This document shows positions 35,633 through 45,302 of a DNA stretch of 64,000 nt, piece after piece. Numbering within the stretch: position 1 is the stretch's first letter; every line of letters starts with the position of its first letter. The DNA is from Lachnotalea sp041821265 (GTDB lineage: Bacteria > Bacillota > Clostridia > Lachnospirales > Lachnospiraceae). The notes under the pieces were generated by a model. The model searched no databases, had not been told where the DNA came from, and saw only the letters and a program-made list of their open reading frames with translations. The DNA lies in assembly GCA_041821265.1 (NCBI GenBank), contig JBGUEQ010000018.1, positions 15,313 to 79,312 on the forward strand, written 5' to 3'. Made by a program: the position numbers and the translations under genes.

Positions 35633-36973
35633 TTATTGCTGACTCATCGCGAAAGTTACAGTATCTTCCGCCGTCTGTAATTCTGTACTAATGTCGCCTC
35701 CATTTATAGTATTGGTAATAGCAGTAGCAACTGCATCACGTGCTTCATAGAAGTATACACCAGTATCACATGCAGGAATCTTCCCAGCATATACTACAAT
35801 CTTTGTATATACAGGTTTTCCACTAAAGTAATCGTTTGTTTCAGCATATGCATCAATTTGTCCAGCTGGAAGGTATGTAGCAACCGCACCAGTAGAAAGA
35901 ATTTCATTGTAAAGTTCTGTACTTCCGCCAAATGTGCTCCCTAAGAAATCAGTAGCAAGATCCACGTTTTTACAGTTACTTGTCACTGCCCAGCTTGAAC
36001 CACCTTGATTCGCATAGTTTGTAGCTGTTGCTACTTTATCAAGTTTTGGCATATTAGTAATATCCCATTTACCAGCCTGATCTGCTGCCGCCTGAACCGA
36101 AGCCATAATCCAACATCCATTCATTGCACTAGCAACCGTTCCATTGTTAATCGTTGCAATGTATTGATCCCAGTCATTTACTTCAACTAATATTCCTGAT
36201 TCAACCATCTCTTTATAAGTTTCCATAACTTCTTTTAAAATATCATTATTTACAATATTTGCTTTACCGTCTTTGTCAAAGAAGCTTCCACCTGCTGACT
36301 GAAGCATCATAACAAGTACATCCGATTCACCAGCGATACAAGAGAGTAATGGTTTGCCAGTTTTAGCAAGAACCTCTTTTCCTTTTGTTATGTAATCGCT
36401 AAAAGTAATATCTGCAAAATCATCCACAGTGTATCCCGCTTGTTCTAAAATATCTGTTCTGTAACAAGCAATAACAGCACCATTATCAAATGGAACACCA
36501 TAGTTTTTATCGCCAACTACTGAAAATCCAGTTTTACCTGCCGTAAACTGCGAAAAATCAATTGAAGAACCCGTTAAGTCTGTAAATGCATCTGGATAAC
36601 AAATTACATTTTTCTGAAATGCGCCGTCCTGCATTAATAAGATATCTGGTAATGTATCTAACTGACCAGAACTTGCTGCAGTTGTAAGCTTTGTCTGAAT
36701 ATCCTTCCATGGAGTTTCAACAATGTTTAACTTGAAATCAGGATGATCTTTTTGATAGATTGCTTCTGCTTTTTCCATTGCATTAATATTGAAAGCTGGA
36801 TCCCAACACCATACTGTTAATTCGTTATCACTTGCACTTGTAGCATCTGTCGCTGTAACGTCGGTTGTTGTTTCTGCACTATTAGCTGAATTCGCATTAT
36901 TTCCACCGCATCCTGCTAACATGGATGATACTAAAGCCACTGTTACTATGGTACTTAATAATTTCTTTTTCAT
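35633..36973 (-). CDS. Extracellular sugar-binding lipoprotein (family 1, GanS-like)
   Basis: 446 aa. Lipobox SMLAGC (Cys22), a short Asn/Ser/Thr linker, then a family 1 solute-binding fold (LTVWCWDPAFNINAMEKAEAIY, MLQSAGGSFFDKDGKANI, NGCWIMASVQAAAD). RBS GGAGGG. It is the first gene of the minus-strand operon and is divergent from the GH42 gene, with three LacI-type operators in the shared 460-base region. The arrangement matches GanS of Bacillus galactan loci; galacto-oligosaccharides are the inferred ligand. Confidence 0.88.
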   Translation of the reverse strand: MKKKLLSTIVTVALVSSMLAGCGGNNANSANSAETTTDVTATDATSASDNELTVWCWDPAFNINAMEKAEAIYQKDHPDFKLNIVETPWKDIQTKLTTAASSGQLDTLPDILLMQDGAFQKNVICYPDAFTDLTGSSIDFSQFTAGKTGFSVVGDKNYGVPFDNGAVIACYRTDILEQAGYTVDDFADITFSDYITKGKEVLAKTGKPLLSCIAGESDVLVMMLQSAGGSFFDKDGKANIVNNDILKEVMETYKEMVESGILVEVNDWDQYIATINNGTVASAMNGCWIMASVQAAADQAGKWDITNMPKLDKVATATNYANQGGSSWAVTSNCKNVDLATDFLGSTFGGSTELYNEILSTGAVATYLPAGQIDAYAETNDYFSGKPVYTKIVVYAGKIPACDTGVYFYEARDAVATAITNTINGGDISTELQTAEDTVTFAMSQQ

Positions 36974-37025
36974 AATAAACCCTCCACGTATTATAATTTA
37001 GTTACTGATTTACTTCTTGACAACC

Positions 37026-37044
37026 TTGCGCAATCGGTTGATTT
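37026..37044. promoter_or_regulatory. LacI-family operator, box 1
   Basis: The core CAATCGGTTG lies at 37031-37040 within TTGCGCAATCGGTTGATTT, 55-65 bases before the binding-protein start codon. The site matches the other four boxes of this locus. Confidence 0.75.
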
Positions 37045-37157
37045 ATTAAAAGTATACTACCCTCTTCTTTTGTAGTCAATGTACACTTTATATAGTTTTA
37101 TCATTTTATTTTTGTTGCTTTTTTACAGTTTTATGTTATTTTTTTTATATTTCTGTA

Positions 37158-37167
37158 CAACCGATTG
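37158..37167. promoter_or_regulatory. LacI-family operator, box 2
   Basis: CAACCGATTG is the exact inverse of box 1's core. It sits mid-way in the divergent region, 127 bases from box 1. Confidence 0.65.
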
Positions 37168-37350
37168 TTCTTATTGCGATTAATACAGCATTCTATCCTG
37201 TCTTTATCACTTGCATCACTTACCAAATTTTTTTAAAATATTTTTTCTATATTGCCTACTCACACATGCCTTTATTCACCTGATTTATGCTTGTTGTTTT
37301 AGTTTTAATATGATTTGCTTTCAAATATAAAACATGATAAACTATTTATG

Positions 37351-37360
37351 CAATCGGTTG
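37351..37360. promoter_or_regulatory. LacI-family operator, box 3
   Basis: The core CAATCGGTTG lies within TGCAATCGGTTGCTC, 75 bases upstream of the GH42 start. It overlaps where the GH42 promoter is expected. Confidence 0.75.
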
Positions 37361-37434
37361 CTCATAATAGCTAAAGCAACACCTGGAAAGGTGCTGTACA
37401 GTTACCTAAAACATTTAAAATTGGAGGATTTTTT

Positions 37435-39441
37435 ATGAACGTTAACAACCTTTTCTATGGCGCTGCATATTATGCCGAATACATGCCCTATGACAGAATA
37501 GAAACTGATATGCAGTTGCTGAAAAAAGCAGGCATGAATGTGATACGAATCGCAGAATCCACTTGGAGCACTTGGGAACCTCAAGATAATATTTTTGATT
37601 TTTCATATTTGCATTATATGCTAAATGCCGCACTCAAATATGATATAAAAATAATTATCGGAACTCCGACTTACGCCATTCCTGCTTGGTTAGCAAAAAA
37701 ATATCCTGATATCTTGGTCACTACTCATCAAGGCCAATCTCTCTATGGACATCGCCAAAATATGGATCTTACCCATCCTGAATACTTGAAACATGCAGAG
37801 CGCATGATTCGAAGGCTACTAAAAGAGTGCGCCAACCACAAACAGATAATTGGATTTCAATTAGATAACGAAACAAAATCATATGACACTTGTAGCATTA
37901 TCGTTCAAAGTCAGTTTGTTGATTATCTAAAAGAGACGTTTCAAACAACAGAAATTTTAAATCAAACTTTTGGTTTGACCTATTGGAGCAATCGAATAAA
38001 TAACTGGGAGGATTTTACCGATATAAGAGGAACCATCAACGCAAGTCTGGCCGCTGAATTCGAGAAATTTCAGCGCAGTCTGGTAGTTCGCTTTCTTTCG
38101 TGGCAATCCGATATCGTAAAAGAATATAAAAGAACGGATCAGTTTATTACCCAAAATTTTGATTTCGAATGGAGAAACTACTCCTTCGGACTCCAGCCTG
38201 AGGTTAATCAGCCTGATGTTGCAAAAGCTCTAACTGTAGCTGGTGTAGATATTTATCATCCGTCTGCCGGTGAACTGACCGGTGCTGAAATTGCAATGGG
38301 CGGAACAATAGGAAGATCAATTAAGAAAGATAATTATTTAGTTCTAGAAACACAAGCGCAGGGCAATCCCGGCTGGCTTCCTTATCCCGGTCAATTACGT
38401 CTGCAAGCATACAGCCATTTAGCTAACGGAGCTAACGCCGTTTTATACTGGCATTGGCATTCCATTCATCACTCTTATGAATCTTACTGGAAAGGCGTTT
38501 TAAGCCATGATTTATCTGAAAATAATACATATTTAGAAGCTTGCAGAATCGGCGCTGAATGGAAGGAACACGACTCCCTTCTCAAAAACTTAAAAAAGAA
38601 CTGTCAGGTTGCTCTTATGCTTAGCAACGAAGCGCTTACTGGCATAAAATATTTTTCAATTAGTGAAAATCTAAAATACAACGACGTGGTAAGATGGATT
38701 TTTGATGCCTTATACCGAATCAACATTGAATGTGACATTATTTATCCAAACGAACTTCATTTAGAGCAGTATTCTCTAATTGTTTTACCTGCACTATATA
38801 GCATGTCCGAAGAAACAAGTCAACGACTAGATACCTATATACATAATGGTGGACATCTCCTTGCTACCTTTAAATCTGGTTTTGCTGACGAATATCTTGG
38901 AATTTACCATGATGCTCAACCTCATAAACTCACCAATTGTTTTGGTATTACTTACAATCAATTTACGCTTCCTACAGAAAAAACCAAGCTTGCAAGTAAG
39001 CATTTCGAAATATCCAATGACTGTACGATATCCGAGTGGATGGAATTGGTACAAAAAACAGATGATACAACTGAAATACTAGCCAATTATGATCATACCT
39101 GTTGGAGCCAATATGCAGCTATTACCCATCACACATATGGTGCTGGTTCTGCCGCATACATTGGTTGTTACTTTAGCTCCAGAACGCTGGAACAAATTTT
39201 AGAAATATTATGCAAAAAAATGAACATTACCACTTCCAGTTATCATTTTCCTTTGATAATAAAAGAAGGTATTAACGACAACGGTAACACCATTCGCTAT
39301 CTGTTTAATTATTCTAATAAGCCCGTTTCATACCTCTTTACAGAAAACGATGCATATCATATTCTAAAAAGCAAAAAAATAAGCCATTCAGAAACTATTA
39401 ATCTAGATCCTTGGGATGTAGTTATTCTACAGATAATCTAG
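37435..39441 (+). CDS. GH42 beta-galactosidase (GanA-like)
   Basis: 668 aa, the normal GH42 size. The (beta/alpha)8 barrel begins FYGAAYYAEYMP; the acid/base is Glu146 in GFQLDNETKSY and the nucleophile Glu305 in VLETQAQGNPGW. A trimerisation domain (about 390-600) and a C-terminal beta domain follow. No signal peptide, so it acts in the cytoplasm on imported beta-galactosides or galacto-oligosaccharides. RBS GGAGG. It is divergent from the transporter operon and flanked by LacI boxes, with the repressor gene convergent downstream. Confidence 0.9.
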   Translation: MNVNNLFYGAAYYAEYMPYDRIETDMQLLKKAGMNVIRIAESTWSTWEPQDNIFDFSYLHYMLNAALKYDIKIIIGTPTYAIPAWLAKKYPDILVTTHQGQSLYGHRQNMDLTHPEYLKHAERMIRRLLKECANHKQIIGFQLDNETKSYDTCSIIVQSQFVDYLKETFQTTEILNQTFGLTYWSNRINNWEDFTDIRGTINASLAAEFEKFQRSLVVRFLSWQSDIVKEYKRTDQFITQNFDFEWRNYSFGLQPEVNQPDVAKALTVAGVDIYHPSAGELTGAEIAMGGTIGRSIKKDNYLVLETQAQGNPGWLPYPGQLRLQAYSHLANGANAVLYWHWHSIHHSYESYWKGVLSHDLSENNTYLEACRIGAEWKEHDSLLKNLKKNCQVALMLSNEALTGIKYFSISENLKYNDVVRWIFDALYRINIECDIIYPNELHLEQYSLIVLPALYSMSEETSQRLDTYIHNGGHLLATFKSGFADEYLGIYHDAQPHKLTNCFGITYNQFTLPTEKTKLASKHFEISNDCTISEWMELVQKTDDTTEILANYDHTCWSQYAAITHHTYGAGSAAYIGCYFSSRTLEQILEILCKKMNITTSSYHFPLIIKEGINDNGNTIRYLFNYSNKPVSYLFTENDAYHILKSKKISHSETINLDPWDVVILQII

Positions 39442-39450
39442 AAACTAGAA

Positions 39451-39492
39451 TAGGAAATAGTCGATTACACAATGTTTATCGACTATTTCCTA
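39451..39492 (+). terminator. Bidirectional terminator between GH42 and LacI genes
   Basis: TAGGAAATAGTCGAT pairs with ATCGACTATTTCCTA across an 11-base loop, followed by CTTTTAAA. It serves the two convergent genes. Confidence 0.8.
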
Positions 39493-39546
39493 CTTTTAAA
39501 CACCTACGGTTTCATACCTTGCACAAAGTGTTTGCTTTTTATCATA

Positions 39547-40587
39547 TTAATGATTCCAATTTGTCACCGTTGATTCTTTTAATATCACTTCATATCCAAG
39601 CACGGTTTTTTGTTGAACCTCTATTCCCTCCATAATAGAAAATAATGTATTGCAAGTGGCTGTACCTAGTTCCGGAACATTAAATTTCAAGGAAGTAATT
39701 GGTGGCAAGTTCTTGGCTAATTCCTCGCTATAATAAAAAGAAGCAACCTTTATATCCTGTGGAACCATTACTTGATCTTGTTTTAATTTATCTAAAATCT
39801 TCAGACAGATATCATCATCCATTGCTATGATGCATTCTGCATGTTTCCTCAATGCATCCTCTACGCAATTCTCAATTGCCTGTTCATCTATCATATCCAG
39901 ATATACCATACGCGCATCTACATTTTTACCCCACTTTTCAAATGCTTCCTTAAAACCCTGGCAACGATTCTGTGTAACCACATGTTGCGTATTTCCACCT
40001 ATCAGCGCAATTCTTTCAATCCCTTCTGTAAGAAGAAGCATTGTGAGACCTCGGCAAGCAGACAAGTTATCGTTATCTACCTGAATCACGTCTTTTTCAG
40101 AAGTGCTTCCTATTGTTACAAACGGAATACCACTTTGTTTTAAAAACTTAACACAAGAATCCTCCATTAAAGTCCGAAGTATAATTGCCCCATCTACTTT
40201 GTTATGCTGAACAATACGCTTTAACTGCAAAATATCCGAATTGCTAACCAACGCAATTAATATATCATATTGTTCCTTTGCAGCTCTTTGAACAATACCT
40301 ATTAAACATTTTTGAAAAAATGGAAGTTCATTTGTTGCGCAATCGATTGGATAAACAACACATATATTATATGTTTTTGACTGTGCCAACCCTTTTGCCA
40401 TAGCATTTGGTTTATAATTATGCTCTTGAATATATTTCAAAACTCGTTCTTTTGTTTTTTCCCCTATTCTCCCATTACCAGATATCGATCTAGATACCGT
40501 AGTCTTAGAAACGCCTAAAGCATCCGCTACATCAGAAATTGTAGGTTTTTTATTATTCCCTAGTACATCTTTATTTTTAACAGACAT
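39547..40587 (-). CDS. LacI-family repressor (GanR-like)
   Basis: 346 aa from the ATG at 40587, which has AAAAAGGAG 5 bases upstream; the earlier ATG at 40608 has no RBS. LacI HTH at residues 13-35: TISDVADALGVSKTTVSRSI, hinge KPNAMAKGLAQSKT, then a periplasmic-binding-like effector domain. It probably represses the transporter operon and the GH42 gene. It has one operator in its own promoter region and one inside its coding sequence, suggesting autoregulation by looping or a roadblock. Confidence 0.9.
   Translation of the reverse strand: MSVKNKDVLGNNKKPTISDVADALGVSKTTVSRSISGNGRIGEKTKERVLKYIQEHNYKPNAMAKGLAQSKTYNICVVYPIDCATNELPFFQKCLIGIVQRAAKEQYDILIALVSNSDILQLKRIVQHNKVDGAIILRTLMEDSCVKFLKQSGIPFVTIGSTSEKDVIQVDNDNLSACRGLTMLLLTEGIERIALIGGNTQHVVTQNRCQGFKEAFEKWGKNVDARMVYLDMIDEQAIENCVEDALRKHAECIIAMDDDICLKILDKLKQDQVMVPQDIKVASFYYSEELAKNLPPITSLKFNVPELGTATCNTLFSIMEGIEVQQKTVLGYEVILKESTVTNWNH
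40340..40349. promoter_or_regulatory. LacI-family operator inside lacI, box 5
   Basis: CAATCGATTG within TTGCGCAATCGATTGGA, coding for the Pro-Ile-Asp-Cys-Ala stretch of the repressor. The flanking TTGCG matches boxes 1 and 4. It lies 316 bases from box 4 in the gene's own promoter region, similar in concept to lac O2. Confidence 0.55.
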
Positions 40588-40655
40588 ATAAACTCCTTTT
40601 TTATTCATTCTATTTCATACCTAAGGCATAAGTATCAATTTGCAACAATTTTGCG

Positions 40656-40665
40656 CAATCGATTG
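40656..40665. promoter_or_regulatory. LacI-family operator in the repressor's own promoter region, box 4
   Basis: CAATCGATTG within TTGCGCAATCGATTGTCC, 69 bases before the repressor start. An autoregulation site. Confidence 0.7.
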
Positions 40666-40760
40666 TCCGTTATAATATATCACATTAATATTTTCTATGC
40701 AATAGTGTTTCCCGAAAATGTTTCAGTCACTCATTTTACACTTATTGTTAATACAGTATC

Positions 40761-41735
40761 TTATCTGAATGGAAATAATAATTTTTGATTTTCATCTATA
40801 TATATGTCTTCTTTTCGTACTATATTACTTCCCGAATCTATATTTGCCGCAACATCTTCCCCTCTTAAAATTTTCACAGCAGTTTCCAATCCGATATATC
40901 CCATGTTAAATGCCTTTTGAACTACAATTCCCTCAAAAACACCTTCTTCTAACAATTGAATTTCTTCTTGTGAACTATCAAATCCCACCATTTTAATGGA
41001 GTTAGTAAGCCCTAAATCGCTCACTGCTCTCGCAGCTCCAATTGCTGAATATTCGTTTAATCCAGCTATAATGTCTACATCTGGATGTTGTTTAAGAAGT
41101 TCTTTTGTTACCTCATAAGCCTGCTTATATTCAGAATCACTAAATACAACATCTACAATTTTATCAGCATCGTTTCCTAGTTCAGCTCTTAAACCTGCTT
41201 CTCTTGCAATTGCTGTTGATGTTCCTTGCACATGACTTACAATGGCAATCTTAGAATTTTCTTTAATCAAGTCCTTTACCAGTTCTCCTACTTTCCTCCC
41301 CGCTTCATAATTATCCGTTGCAATTAATGCATTTTCCACGGGTTCTTCCATTTGAGAGTCAATAAGAATTAACTTAATTCCTGCAGCTTTTACTTTTTTT
41401 GCTGCTGGCAACGTCTTTATGTTATCGGCCGGTGACAACAGGATTGCATCTGGCTTTTGTGCAATAGCTTCTTCGATTAACTGATTTTGTTTTTCATAAT
41501 CTTTCTCAGAATCAGGTGCTACCACAGTCACGTCAACATCATACTCCTTGGCTGCTATTTGCACTCCTTCTACCAATGAAAACCAAAAAGCATTATTATC
41601 ATCTAAGACCTTGGATACATAAATTATTTTAATTGTCTTATTATCTTTCGACTCACATTGTGTAAATGTTACTGTCAGTACTACTAATAACAACACAAGG
41701 AATGACTTTGAGATAACTTTTTTACCAAGACTCAT
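40761..41735 (-). CDS. RbsB-like sugar-binding protein linked to a two-component system
   Basis: 324 aa from the ATG at 41735 (GGGGAGG 9 bases upstream), overlapping the histidine kinase stop by 14 bases. An N-terminal export signal (KSFLVLLLVVLTVTFTQC, an imperfect lipobox) precedes a periplasmic-binding type 1 domain (KIIYVSKVLDDNNAFWFSLVEG). There is no transporter gene in this operon. In such arrangements the binding protein presents the sugar to the sensor kinase rather than to a permease. It resembles the RbsB-type protein at 26892. Confidence 0.82.
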   Translation of the reverse strand: MSLGKKVISKSFLVLLLVVLTVTFTQCESKDNKTIKIIYVSKVLDDNNAFWFSLVEGVQIAAKEYDVDVTVVAPDSEKDYEKQNQLIEEAIAQKPDAILLSPADNIKTLPAAKKVKAAGIKLILIDSQMEEPVENALIATDNYEAGRKVGELVKDLIKENSKIAIVSHVQGTSTAIAREAGLRAELGNDADKIVDVVFSDSEYKQAYEVTKELLKQHPDVDIIAGLNEYSAIGAARAVSDLGLTNSIKMVGFDSSQEEIQLLEEGVFEGIVVQKAFNMGYIGLETAVKILRGEDVAANIDSGSNIVRKEDIYIDENQKLLFPFR

Positions 41736-43524
41736 ACTGTTCATCCTCCCCACTGCTTACCGGAATTCTGACCTTTACAATCGTTCCCACATCTATTTGA
41801 CTTTCGTACATTAAGCCATAACCACTTCCATAATATAATTTTAATCGATTGTTTACATTATTTACCCCTACTCCACTCGACTTACTATTTTCCTTTTTAT
41901 CAAAAATATGTTTAAGCACATCTTCCTCCATACCTTTTCCATTATCTTCAATACTAATAATAATATCATTTTGTTCTTTGTATCCGGTGATTCGAATACA
42001 TCCTTTTTTCTCTTTGTATTTAATTCCATGATAAATTGCATTCTCAACCAACGGTTGAAGTACTAATTTCACAATAGATTCCTTCAAAACATTCTCATCC
42101 ACATCGATTTCAAACTCTAGTTTATCTTTATATCTCATTTTCTGTATTGTCAAATAACTTTTTGTATAACCAATTTCGCTCTCTATCGTAACAATTTCAT
42201 TTTCGTTACTTATACTTTGCCGTAATAGCTTAGCAAGAGAAGAGGTCATAACCACCACCTCTTGATTTTTTCCACTTTCAGACATCCAGATAATTGAGTC
42301 TAGTGTATTGTATAGAAAATGGGGATTAATCTGAGATTGCAACACTTTCAGTTCGCTTTTTCTTTTTAGTCTTTGCTCTAAAATATTTTGCTCCATTAAC
42401 TCCTTTATTTTTCGTGTCATAATATTGAACGTATTACTTAACACTCCAATTTCATTTTTATCGAGTATTCGAATTTCGGCATGTTCAAAATGTCCTTCTT
42501 GAACCGCTTTCATGGAATTAGCAAGTTCCTTCAGTGGTTTTGTTATTTCACCCGACAAAATAACAGCAATAATTCCCGAAACTATTATTAAAAAAAGTGC
42601 AGTCAACAAATATGCAAGCTGCGTTTGGTCCCTTCCCGCTAGCAACTCGCTTAAATATGCTACACCAACTACACTCCACCCTGTTTTTTCTGATAGATAT
42701 ACCGTATACAGCTTACTATTTTCGCCTTCTGAAGTTGTAAAGTTATCTCTATTTCCACTTAATACTTCTTCTACCCGTTCACTTTTGAGTCCACTATATA
42801 TCAAAGTCTGTCTGGGATGATACACAATTTTCCCATTGGAATCTACTATAAAAACATAACCTTTGCTTCCAAGACTAATCCCTTCACACAAATTATTAAT
42901 TGCACTATAGTTTAGATCAACAAATAGTACCCCTTCTATGTTACCTGTGTTCGGATTTTGAATTCCACAGCTTAATGTAACAACCCACTTATAATCATCT
43001 TTAATTGCATTTTGCACATGTGAAGAAGACAAGACCGCAATTCCATTGCTTTCTCTTGCCTTAACATACCACTCCATTTCATTTATATCTGCATATGGAT
43101 TAAGCTGATCTTTTCCATTATTGATTACATTTCTTCCATTATCACTTAGAACTGCAATATTGTAGATATCTTCTCTTGCATCTGAAATGGTTTTAAATTG
43201 TGATATTACCTTTGTTCTAAGCTCCTCTAGCTCATCCTCTGTACAATCTTCATCATATAAATAATCAATTACATCTTTGTTTTTGGATATAAGTTTTGAA
43301 ATATTTTCCATGTAATCAATATAAGAATCAATATCTCCGTTTACCTGCTCCATCAGTTGCATGGTGTAGTCTTTTGAGTTTTGAGTAATTGTTTCTTGCG
43401 TATAATTCAAGGATATAATTAAAAACACCAAAAGTGCTGCAACGATTATCATAGAAAAGAAAAATATCATTGTACTTCGAATACTTTTAAACCGAAAGAG
43501 AAGATTTCCCTTCTTATCCGCCAT
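41722..43524 (-). CDS. YesM-like sensor histidine kinase (dCache, HAMP, His kinase)
   Basis: 600 aa. Membrane segments at about 17-40 and 300-325 flank an extracellular Cache-type sensor (VLFVDLNYSAINNLCEGISL, GYVFIVDSNGKIVYHP). A HAMP follows, then the His_kinase domain LQSQINPHFLYNTLDSIIW with the phospho-His, and the HATPase G box KSSGVGVNNVNNRLKLYYG. It sits directly after the response regulator stop (TAA ATG). Its output is the AraC-type regulator encoded upstream. Confidence 0.9.
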   Translation of the reverse strand: MADKKGNLLFRFKSIRSTMIFFFSMIIVAALLVFLIISLNYTQETITQNSKDYTMQLMEQVNGDIDSYIDYMENISKLISKNKDVIDYLYDEDCTEDELEELRTKVISQFKTISDAREDIYNIAVLSDNGRNVINNGKDQLNPYADINEMEWYVKARESNGIAVLSSSHVQNAIKDDYKWVVTLSCGIQNPNTGNIEGVLFVDLNYSAINNLCEGISLGSKGYVFIVDSNGKIVYHPRQTLIYSGLKSERVEEVLSGNRDNFTTSEGENSKLYTVYLSEKTGWSVVGVAYLSELLAGRDQTQLAYLLTALFLIIVSGIIAVILSGEITKPLKELANSMKAVQEGHFEHAEIRILDKNEIGVLSNTFNIMTRKIKELMEQNILEQRLKRKSELKVLQSQINPHFLYNTLDSIIWMSESGKNQEVVVMTSSLAKLLRQSISNENEIVTIESEIGYTKSYLTIQKMRYKDKLEFEIDVDENVLKESIVKLVLQPLVENAIYHGIKYKEKKGCIRITGYKEQNDIIISIEDNGKGMEEDVLKHIFDKKENSKSSGVGVNNVNNRLKLYYGSGYGLMYESQIDVGTIVKVRIPVSSGEDEQYESW

Positions 43525-45141
43525 TTATTGTTTCCTCTTCTTTTTAGCATATTCGGTAGGTGTTGCGCCCGTATGTTTTTTAAATATAATACTGAAATAA
43601 TGTGGATCACTAAATCCAACCTCATTTGCAATCTCATATGCCTTTAATGCCGTATTTTCCATTAAGTTTTTTGCCTGGTCAATTCTTTTCTTGGTTAAAT
43701 ATTCAATAAAGGTCTCACTCGTATATGTTTTAAATATGGCACTAAAATAACTCGTACTCATTGCAAGATAATTGCATACTGAATTAAGTGATATTTCTGC
43801 ATTTCCATAATTCTTATCAATGTAATCCAATGCCATAATTGCATGCCGATTTCCATAACTGTCCTTTTCACTCGTCATGGTCTGAGAAATTTTTTCACAA
43901 AAATTAATTAACTCTGTCTCAATATCTCTTAGATGTTTATTCAAATAAATATTATTAATAAATGTATATTCTCCCTCCATAAACCTTTCATCCCTAAGCC
44001 CTGCCGCATCTAACATATTTACAATAGAAAGAACAATATTTTGAATATAAATAATAATTCTATTCTTAGGCACAAATTCTGCTTTTAATTTCTTAACAAA
44101 ACATTTTATTATATTTTCTAATTCTTCATTGTCTCCAGCCTTTATATTCAATAAAATTTTATCCGTCCATGTAGAAATATCGATTCCTGTTGTCGTGGGG
44201 CTTGGGCTTAACTCACTTGCATCCAAAACAACATTACCGCCCAAAAGAAATCTATATTCTAATACATCTTTTGCTGATTCTAGCGATCTGCTTAACCAAT
44301 TTATTGTTGGGACTGTTTTACCAATTCCAATGGCAACATCAATTTTAAGATATTGATTCAGTACCATTCTAACTTCTGTACATATATCGTAAATTTCACT
44401 TCTAAATCCTTCTTCTTTATCTGCTTTAAAAATAATCGACGTTTTTTCTTCCCCGTTTTGAAATGTAATTCCGCCGCAATGCTTACTTACAATTTCCTCT
44501 ACTATATTAAAAACAGCAAATAAAACCAAATCTTCTTTAATGCCATGATGTCTCTTAATATATTCAAACAAATCATCCTCTTCAACAATCGCTGTTGCAA
44601 AGTACTTGCCTTGTAAATCAACCTTAAAGTCTTCTGCTTTTTTATTTACCATTTCTGCCGAAATATTACCTTGTATAAGGCCATTTAGAAAACGCCCTTT
44701 TAATACTGGCAAATTACTAATATACGCTTCTTGCATCTTTTTAAGGTTCTTATTTTTATCCGATTCCATATCGAAATCTTTTTTGATTTTATCTAGTAAT
44801 TCCGTAAGTTCATAAGCAGTGACTGGCTTCAAAACATATTCAAGAACTTTATATTTTACTGCCTTTTTCGCGTATTCAAATTCATCGTAACCGCTTACTA
44901 TAATAACTTTGGTTATCGGATAATTCTCATACATATACTTCGTAAGTTCCATGCCATCAACATACGGCATGCATATATCAGTAATAAGAAGGTCAGGAAC
45001 CTCCTCATTTATTTTCTTAATTGCTTCTTTTCCATTTTCACATGCTCCCAAAAATTTATATCCAAGTTCTTCCCATTTAATATTTTCACTTATCGCTTCG
45101 CGGATTAATGCTTCGTCATCTACTAACAGAACTTTATACAT
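43525..45141 (-). CDS. YesN-like AraC-type response regulator
   Basis: 538 aa from the ATG at 45141 (AAGGGGG upstream); a longer frame from 45165 lacks an RBS. The receiver domain (1-120) has LLVDDEALI, the phospho-Asp in DLLITDICMPYVDGME and the Lys in YVLKPVTAYE. A long central region precedes two AraC HTH motifs at the C-terminus (ISLNSVCNYLAMSTSYFSAI, then AYEIANEVGFSDPHYFSIIF). YesN-type regulators activate sugar-uptake and catabolic genes. The neighbouring fucI is the obvious candidate target. Confidence 0.9.
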   Translation of the reverse strand: MYKVLLVDDEALIREAISENIKWEELGYKFLGACENGKEAIKKINEEVPDLLITDICMPYVDGMELTKYMYENYPITKVIIVSGYDEFEYAKKAVKYKVLEYVLKPVTAYELTELLDKIKKDFDMESDKNKNLKKMQEAYISNLPVLKGRFLNGLIQGNISAEMVNKKAEDFKVDLQGKYFATAIVEEDDLFEYIKRHHGIKEDLVLFAVFNIVEEIVSKHCGGITFQNGEEKTSIIFKADKEEGFRSEIYDICTEVRMVLNQYLKIDVAIGIGKTVPTINWLSRSLESAKDVLEYRFLLGGNVVLDASELSPSPTTTGIDISTWTDKILLNIKAGDNEELENIIKCFVKKLKAEFVPKNRIIIYIQNIVLSIVNMLDAAGLRDERFMEGEYTFINNIYLNKHLRDIETELINFCEKISQTMTSEKDSYGNRHAIMALDYIDKNYGNAEISLNSVCNYLAMSTSYFSAIFKTYTSETFIEYLTKKRIDQAKNLMENTALKAYEIANEVGFSDPHYFSIIFKKHTGATPTEYAKKKRKQ

Positions 45142-45189
45142 AACTGCCCCCTTTGTTATAAGCAAGTTGTGGTACTATTTTTCTTTTCC

Positions 45190-45225
45190 AAAAAGTGCCT
45201 CAAAGGTATTTGTCCTTCAAGGCAC
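45190..45225 (-). terminator. Terminator of fucI
   Basis: GTGCCT/AGGCAC with an inner AAGG/CCTT pairing, followed by TTTTT on the minus strand. It separates fucI from the YesN/YesM operon. Confidence 0.75.
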
Positions 45226-45302
45226 ATTATAGTTCATATTCATACAAAACACAAAATTAACTTAATACTGTTAACTTGATTCTCTTGGGTGGTAATGAAT
45301 CT

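Noticed and set aside
41824..41834. AATCGATTG in the histidine kinase gene as a sixth LacI operator
   Set aside because: It lacks the leading CA and the TTGCG flank, and lies in coding DNA away from the regulon.
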